From assembly GCA_030263395.1 (NCBI GenBank), contig SZOW01000011.1, forward strand, positions 30,775 through 94,774: a stretch of 64,000 nucleotides of DNA. Reading direction: 5' to 3'. Position 1 is the first letter of the stretch, and each line of letters begins with the position of its first letter. Below, piece after piece: positions 60,511 through 64,000 of this stretch. The stretch is from QUBU01 sp014337915. Its GTDB lineage: Bacteria; Pseudomonadota; Gammaproteobacteria; Steroidobacterales; GCA-2729495. The notes under the pieces were generated by a model that did no database searches, was not told where the DNA came from, and was given only the letters and a program-made list of their open reading frames with translations. Position numbers and translations under genes: made by a program.

Positions 60511-62658
60511 TCAGAACTTGCCGTAGTAGCCCTCCTTGAGGGCATCGAACAGGTTGGCGGCGGTGTGCATTTCACCGTCGTACTCCACTTCCTGGTCACC
60601 GCGCAGGGTGACCTCGCTGCCATCCTCCAGCACGAAGGTGTACTGGGTGTTCTGCAGGTCCTTTTCCTTCACCAGCACGCCCTGGAATGCCTCGGGGTTG
60701 AAGCGGAAGGTGGTGCAGCCCTTCAGGCCCTTCTCGTAGGCGTACAGGTAGATGTCCTTGAACTTCTCGTACGGGAAATCCGTGGGCACGTTGGCGGTCT
60801 TGGAAATGGAGGAGTCCACCCACTTCTGGGCCGCAGCCTGGATGTCCACGTGCTCCACCGGGGTGACCTCCTCGGCGGCGACGAAATAGTCCGGCAGCCG
60901 CTCCTCGGCCCGGGTCGAACCCGGCATGGCGCCGGGATTGACCAGCTGGCGATAGGCCAGCAGCTCGAAGGAGAACACATCCACCTTTTCCTTGGTCTTG
61001 CGGCCCTCGCGGATGACGTTGCGGAAATAGTGGTGAGCGAAGCTCGGCTCGATGCCGTTGCTGGCGTTGTTCGCCAGCGACAGGGAAATGGTGCCGGTGG
61101 GCGCGATCGAACTGTGGTGGGTAAAGCGTGCCCCGGTCTCCTCCAGCTCCCGCACCAGCTCCGGTGCCACCTGCGCGAGGCGCTGCATGTAACGGCTGTA
61201 GCGCGCATGGAGGATACGGCCCGGGATGCGGTCGCCGGCCTTCCAGCCGTCGGCGACCATTTCCGGCCGCTTGCGCAGCATCTCGCGGCTGACGGTGAAT
61301 TCCTCCAGCATGATCGGTGCGGGTCCCTTCTCACGGGCCAGCTCCAGCGCCGTTTCCCAGCCCGCCAGCGCCATCTCGCGTGAGACGTCCTCGGTGAACT
61401 GCACCGACTGCGGCGAGCCGTAGCGCAGCCGCAGCATGGCCATGGCCGAACCCAGGCCGAGAAAGCCCATGCCGTGGCGGCGCTTGCGGTGGATCTCCTC
61501 GCGCTGCTGCGCGAGCGGCAGGCCGTTGATCTCCACGACGTTGTCCAGCATGCGGGTGAACACGCAGACGACGCGACGGAACTCGTCCCAGTCGAAGCGG
61601 GCCGTATCGGTGAAGGGATCGAGCACGAACTTGGTGAGGTTGACCGAGCCGAGCAGGCAGGAACCGTAGGGCGGCAGCGGCTGCTCGCCGCAGGGGTTGG
61701 TGGCGCGGATGGTCTCGTCGAACCAGTTGTTGTTCATCTCGTTGACGCGGTCGATGAGCACGAACCCCGGCTCGGCGAAATCGTAGGTCGAGGCCATGAT
61801 CAGGTCCCAGACGCGCTGTGCCGGCAGGCGCTTGTAGATACGGCAGGCCACCTCGCCCCTATCGTTGGTGACGTAGCCGTCGGTGATCGGCCAGTCACGC
61901 CAGACCACCTGCTCCGGGTCGTTGAGGTCCAGGTCCTCGTGGTCCAGCTGCCGGGCATCCAGCGGGAATACCAGCGGCCAGGGCTGGTTGGCCTTGACCG
62001 CACGGATGAAGTCATCAGTGACCAGCAGCGAGAGGTTGAACTGCCGCAGCCGGCCGTTCTCGCGCTTGGCACGCACGAAATCGAGGACGTCGGGGTGCCC
62101 GACATCGAAGGTGCCCATCTGCGCGCCGCGCCGCCCGCCGGCCGAGGACACGGTGAAGCACATCTTGTCGTAGATATCCATGAAGGACATCGGACCCGAG
62201 GTGTAGGCCCCGGCGCCGCTGACATAGGCCCCGCGCGGACGCAGCGTGGAAAACTCGTAGCCGATGCCGCAGCCGGCCTTCAGCGTCAGCCCGGCCTCGT
62301 GGACCTTCTCCAGGATGGTGTGCATGGAGTCACCGATGCTGCCCGACACCGTGCAGTTGATGGTCGATGTAGCCGGCTTGTGCTCGCGGGCACCGGCGTT
62401 GGAAACGATGCGCCCGGCCGGAATGGCGCCCCGGCGCAGCGCCCACAGGAAAGCCTCGAACCACTGTTCCCGCCCGGCCTCCGGCTCCACCTCGGCCAGC
62501 GCCCGGGCGATGCGCTTGTAGGTGTCGTCCATGGTCTCGTCGATGACCTCGCCGGTCTTCGACTTGAGCCGGTACTTCTTGTCCCAGATATCGACCGAGG
62601 CCTCCTGGAAGGAAATGCCCGGTGCCTTGGCACGATTGATTTGGACGGCCGTATTCAT
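60511..62658 (-). CDS. nrdJa: NrdJa, adenosylcobalamin-dependent ribonucleotide reductase catalytic subunit
   Basis: Class II ribonucleotide reductase of 715 residues. Active-site elements are STINCTVSGSIGDSM (Cys of the disulphide pair), RATNPCGEQPLPPYGSC with the Asn-x-Cys-x-Glu catalytic triad region, and IAPTGTISL near residue 550. The enzyme works with or without oxygen but requires vitamin B12. No class I or III nrd genes occur in the window. The C-terminal redox cysteines are on NrdJb. ATG 62658 was chosen for the family N-terminus. A sigma70 promoter and NrdR-like boxes lie upstream. Confidence 0.93.
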   Translation of the reverse strand: MNTAVQINRAKAPGISFQEASVDIWDKKYRLKSKTGEVIDETMDDTYKRIARALAEVEPEAGREQWFEAFLWALRRGAIPAGRIVSNAGAREHKPATSTINCTVSGSIGDSMHTILEKVHEAGLTLKAGCGIGYEFSTLRPRGAYVSGAGAYTSGPMSFMDIYDKMCFTVSSAGGRRGAQMGTFDVGHPDVLDFVRAKRENGRLRQFNLSLLVTDDFIRAVKANQPWPLVFPLDARQLDHEDLDLNDPEQVVWRDWPITDGYVTNDRGEVACRIYKRLPAQRVWDLIMASTYDFAEPGFVLIDRVNEMNNNWFDETIRATNPCGEQPLPPYGSCLLGSVNLTKFVLDPFTDTARFDWDEFRRVVCVFTRMLDNVVEINGLPLAQQREEIHRKRRHGMGFLGLGSAMAMLRLRYGSPQSVQFTEDVSREMALAGWETALELAREKGPAPIMLEEFTVSREMLRKRPEMVADGWKAGDRIPGRILHARYSRYMQRLAQVAPELVRELEETGARFTHHSSIAPTGTISLSLANNASNGIEPSFAHHYFRNVIREGRKTKEKVDVFSFELLAYRQLVNPGAMPGSTRAEERLPDYFVAAEEVTPVEHVDIQAAAQKWVDSSISKTANVPTDFPYEKFKDIYLYAYEKGLKGCTTFRFNPEAFQGVLVKEKDLQNTQYTFVLEDGSEVTLRGDQEVEYDGEMHTAANLFDALKEGYYGKF

Positions 62659-62809
62659 CGCGACTTCATACCCCCGAAAGAGCGCCAGCGGCTTGCGCCG
62701 CATCAGCATCTGCCAGCTTCCACCCCCGGCCGGTCCCCGCACCGCGCTCCGGCGACTTTCCTGGGGCCGGCGCCCGGGACCGGTCATGGAAGGGTTCACT
62801 GAAGCGGCA
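62659..62809 (-). other. 5' leader region of nrdJa, no separate gene seen
   Basis: About 150 bases between the predicted transcript start and the nrdJa ATG. The frame of nrdJa stays open through this stretch, but the extra residues have no resemblance to ribonucleotide reductases. No adenosylcobalamin riboswitch B12-box was recognised. Confidence 0.5.
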
Positions 62810-62825
62810 GCACAAGATGTTGTGC
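62810..62825 (-). promoter_or_regulatory. nrdR_box: NrdR-box-like palindrome, proximal
   Basis: GCACAAGATGTTGTGC is an imperfect palindrome matching 13 of 16 positions of the published NrdR consensus acaCwAtATaTwGtgt. It lies just after the predicted nrdJ transcription start, where a bound repressor would block elongation or initiation. Confidence 0.55.
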
Positions 62826-62837
62826 CGGCCGAAAGCT

Positions 62838-62866
62838 AGGGTAGGTCCGGCATGGAGGGGTGTCAA
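62838..62866 (-). promoter_or_regulatory. Sigma70 promoter of nrdJa-nrdJb
   Basis: Minus-strand TTGACA (62866-62861), 17-base spacer, TACCCT (62843-62838), predicting a start near 62831. The -35 is perfect. A pure A/T tract (62889-62909) lies upstream and may act as an UP-type element. Confidence 0.65.
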
Positions 62867-62987
62867 GGATTTCAGCCCGGTAAAAGCGTTATTTTTTATT
62901 ATTTATAATCAATGTGTTACGTACTCACCCTCAAGCTGGACAAAAATTCGCCAGGACTCGCCTCCAACTGCCTGCCAGCACTCGAAA

Positions 62988-63003
62988 ACACAACATCTTG
63001 TGG
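62988..63003 (+). promoter_or_regulatory. nrdR_box: NrdR-box-like palindrome, distal
   Basis: ACACAACATCTTGTGG contains the same 14-base core CACAACATCTTGTG as the reverse complement of the proximal box, 178 bases away centre to centre. It also matches 13 of 16 consensus positions. It lies upstream of the nrdJ promoter, in the gap before the htrA gene. Confidence 0.5.
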
Positions 63004-63118
63004 TTCATTTACCCAGCTCTTCCCCGCCCTTTCCACAGGTTTTCAACCCTCCTGCCGTCTCCCGGCAGCTGCCCTGATCGCTGCCTGGCAGGCACCCGCC
63101 CCATCGCGCCGCGCGGCG

Positions 63119-63146
63119 TTGCCCCACCGGCGAATGCGCTTATGAT
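63119..63146 (+). promoter_or_regulatory. Probable promoter of the htrA gene
   Basis: TTGCCC (63119-63124), 16-base spacer, TATGAT (63141-63146). The predicted start is near 63153, about 40 bases before the htrA ATG. Confidence 0.5.
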
Positions 63147-63194
63147 GCGCGGCTCTGGATCCATAGCCCTGCGCAGCCCCGAAGGACCCGCGAG

Positions 63195-64000
63195 ATGACC
63201 ACGAACTGGATAAAGGCGATATTCCTGGCAGCCGCCCTCGCACTGCCGCAGTTCCTCCAGGCGGCAATGCCGGCGGTGGTGGGCGACCAGGCCATGCCGA
63301 CCCTGGCGCCACTGGTCAAGCAGGTATCGCCCGCCGTGGTCAGCATCGCCACCCGCGGCACGGTCAACGCGCCTGCCAACCCGCTGATGGACGACCCGCT
63401 GTTCCGCCGCTTCTTCGGCGTACCGCCGCAGCAGCAGGAACGCAAGCGCGAGGTCCGCAGCGCCGGCTCGGGCGTCATCGTCGACGCCCGCAACGGCTAC
63501 GTCCTCACCAACCACCATGTCATCGAGAACGCCAGCGAGATCGAGGTGGTGCTCGAGGACAACCGCAGCCTGAAGGCAACCGTGGTCGGCTCGGACGATG
63601 GCACCGACATCGCCGTACTGAAGCTCACCGAACCCGGGCAGATCACGCAGATCCCGCTGGGCAACTCCGAACAGGTACAGGTGGGCGATTTCGTCGTCGC
63701 CATCGGCAACCCCTTCGGCCTGCAGCACACCGTCACCTCGGGCATCGTCAGCGCCCTGGGCCGCAGCGGCATCAGCCCGGACGGCTACGAGGATTTCATC
63801 CAGACCGACGCCTCGATCAATCCCGGCAATTCCGGCGGCGCGCTCATCAATCTCCGCGGCGAACTGATCGGCATCAACTCGGCGATCTTCTCCAACAGCG
63901 GGGGAAACATCGGCATCGGCTTCGCCATCCCCGTGAACATCGCCAAGTCGATCATGGCGCAGATCCTGCAGTACGGAAAAGTCCGGCGCGGCCTGCTGGG
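63195..64000 (+). CDS. HtrA/DegP/DegQ-type periplasmic serine protease (partial, C-terminus off window)
   Basis: About 268 residues visible. An N-terminal signal peptide (about residues 5-25) is followed by the trypsin-like domain with the full catalytic triad: His in LTNHHVIEN near residue 105, Asp in DGTDIAVLKL near residue 135, and Ser in NPGNSGGALIN near residue 214. The LA-loop-like segment PLFRRFFGVPPQQQ is present. PDZ domains would lie beyond the window edge, so DegP, DegQ, DegS and MucD cannot be told apart. AAGGA lies upstream of ATG 63195. Confidence 0.92.
   Translation, partial: MTTNWIKAIFLAAALALPQFLQAAMPAVVGDQAMPTLAPLVKQVSPAVVSIATRGTVNAPANPLMDDPLFRRFFGVPPQQQERKREVRSAGSGVIVDARNGYVLTNHHVIENASEIEVVLEDNRSLKATVVGSDDGTDIAVLKLTEPGQITQIPLGNSEQVQVGDFVVAIGNPFGLQHTVTSGIVSALGRSGISPDGYEDFIQTDASINPGNSGGALINLRGELIGINSAIFSNSGGNIGIGFAIPVNIAKSIMAQILQYGKVRRGLL

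Noticed and set aside
62659..62830. Adenosylcobalamin riboswitch in the nrdJ leader
   Set aside because: The B12 enzyme made this plausible, but the leader is short and no B12-box-like conserved core was recognised.

Overview
The window is a high-GC stretch of a gammaproteobacterial chromosome. It is almost entirely core genes, packed with very short spacers and many 1-4 base start/stop overlaps. The neighbourhoods are classic gammaproteobacterial ones: the dcw cluster (mraZ to ftsW), rsmI-rnpB-mraZ, lpoA-yraN-diaA, petABC-sspA-sspB, ibaG-murA, kdsD-kdsC-lptCAB-rpoN-rapZ, hldE-waaA and pcm-tolC. The split, cobalamin-dependent ribonucleotide reductase (nrdJa/nrdJb), PPi-type phosphofructokinase, proton-pumping pyrophosphatase and tkt-gap-pgk-pyk order suggest a Pseudomonas-, Xanthomonas- or Steroidobacter/Chromatiales-like lineage rather than an enteric. 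I cannot name the genus.

Layout. 1-9742: dcw operon on the minus strand (ftsW, cut by the window edge, back to mraZ), with a sigma70 promoter and a four-repeat MraZ operator. 10004-10368: RNase P RNA. 10406-13650: rsmI, divergent from lpoA-yraN-diaA. 13667-19126: ibaG-murA and petABC-sspA-sspB, minus strand. 19263-25190: KDO synthesis, LPS transport, sigma54 and rapZ, plus strand. 25201-31165: a less conserved pocket (patatin, two methyltransferase-like proteins, D-lactate dehydrogenase, exported peroxiredoxin, ATP/ADP-translocase-like carrier). 31162-36886: tkt-gap-pgk-pyk. 37083-42256: YqhA, metK-ahcY, CpdA-like phosphodiesterase, TraB/GumN protein. 42269-44381: membrane protein, mpl, rubredoxin. 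44436-51990: rnd, adk, PPi-PFK, H+-PPase, MscS-type channel, lipoprotein cytochrome c. 52027-59545: PAS-GGDEF-EAL protein, pcm, tolC, waaA, hldE. 59764-62658: nrdJa-nrdJb. 63195-64000: start of an HtrA/DegP protease.

How the genes fit together. Most of the window builds the envelope: MurA, MurD-F and MraY make the peptidoglycan precursor, Mpl recycles it, FtsI/FtsW/FtsL use it, and LpoA supports its polymerisation. KdsC/D, HldE, WaaA and LptA/B/C make and export LPS. TolC and HtrA serve the outer membrane and periplasm. The second theme is energy: lower glycolysis, the PPi pair Pfp/HppA, the bc1 complex, adenylate kinase and a nucleotide carrier.

I found no mobile element, CRISPR array, tRNA, defence locus or biosynthetic cluster, and no convincing undescribed multi-gene system. 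The most interesting signals are regulatory: the MraZ operator, a 14-base motif repeated in opposite orientations around the nrdJ promoter, and a 16-bp perfect inverted repeat upstream of hldE. The best gene-level oddities are the carrier coupled to pyk, a short LpoA and the unusual gene content of the lpt/rpoN locus.
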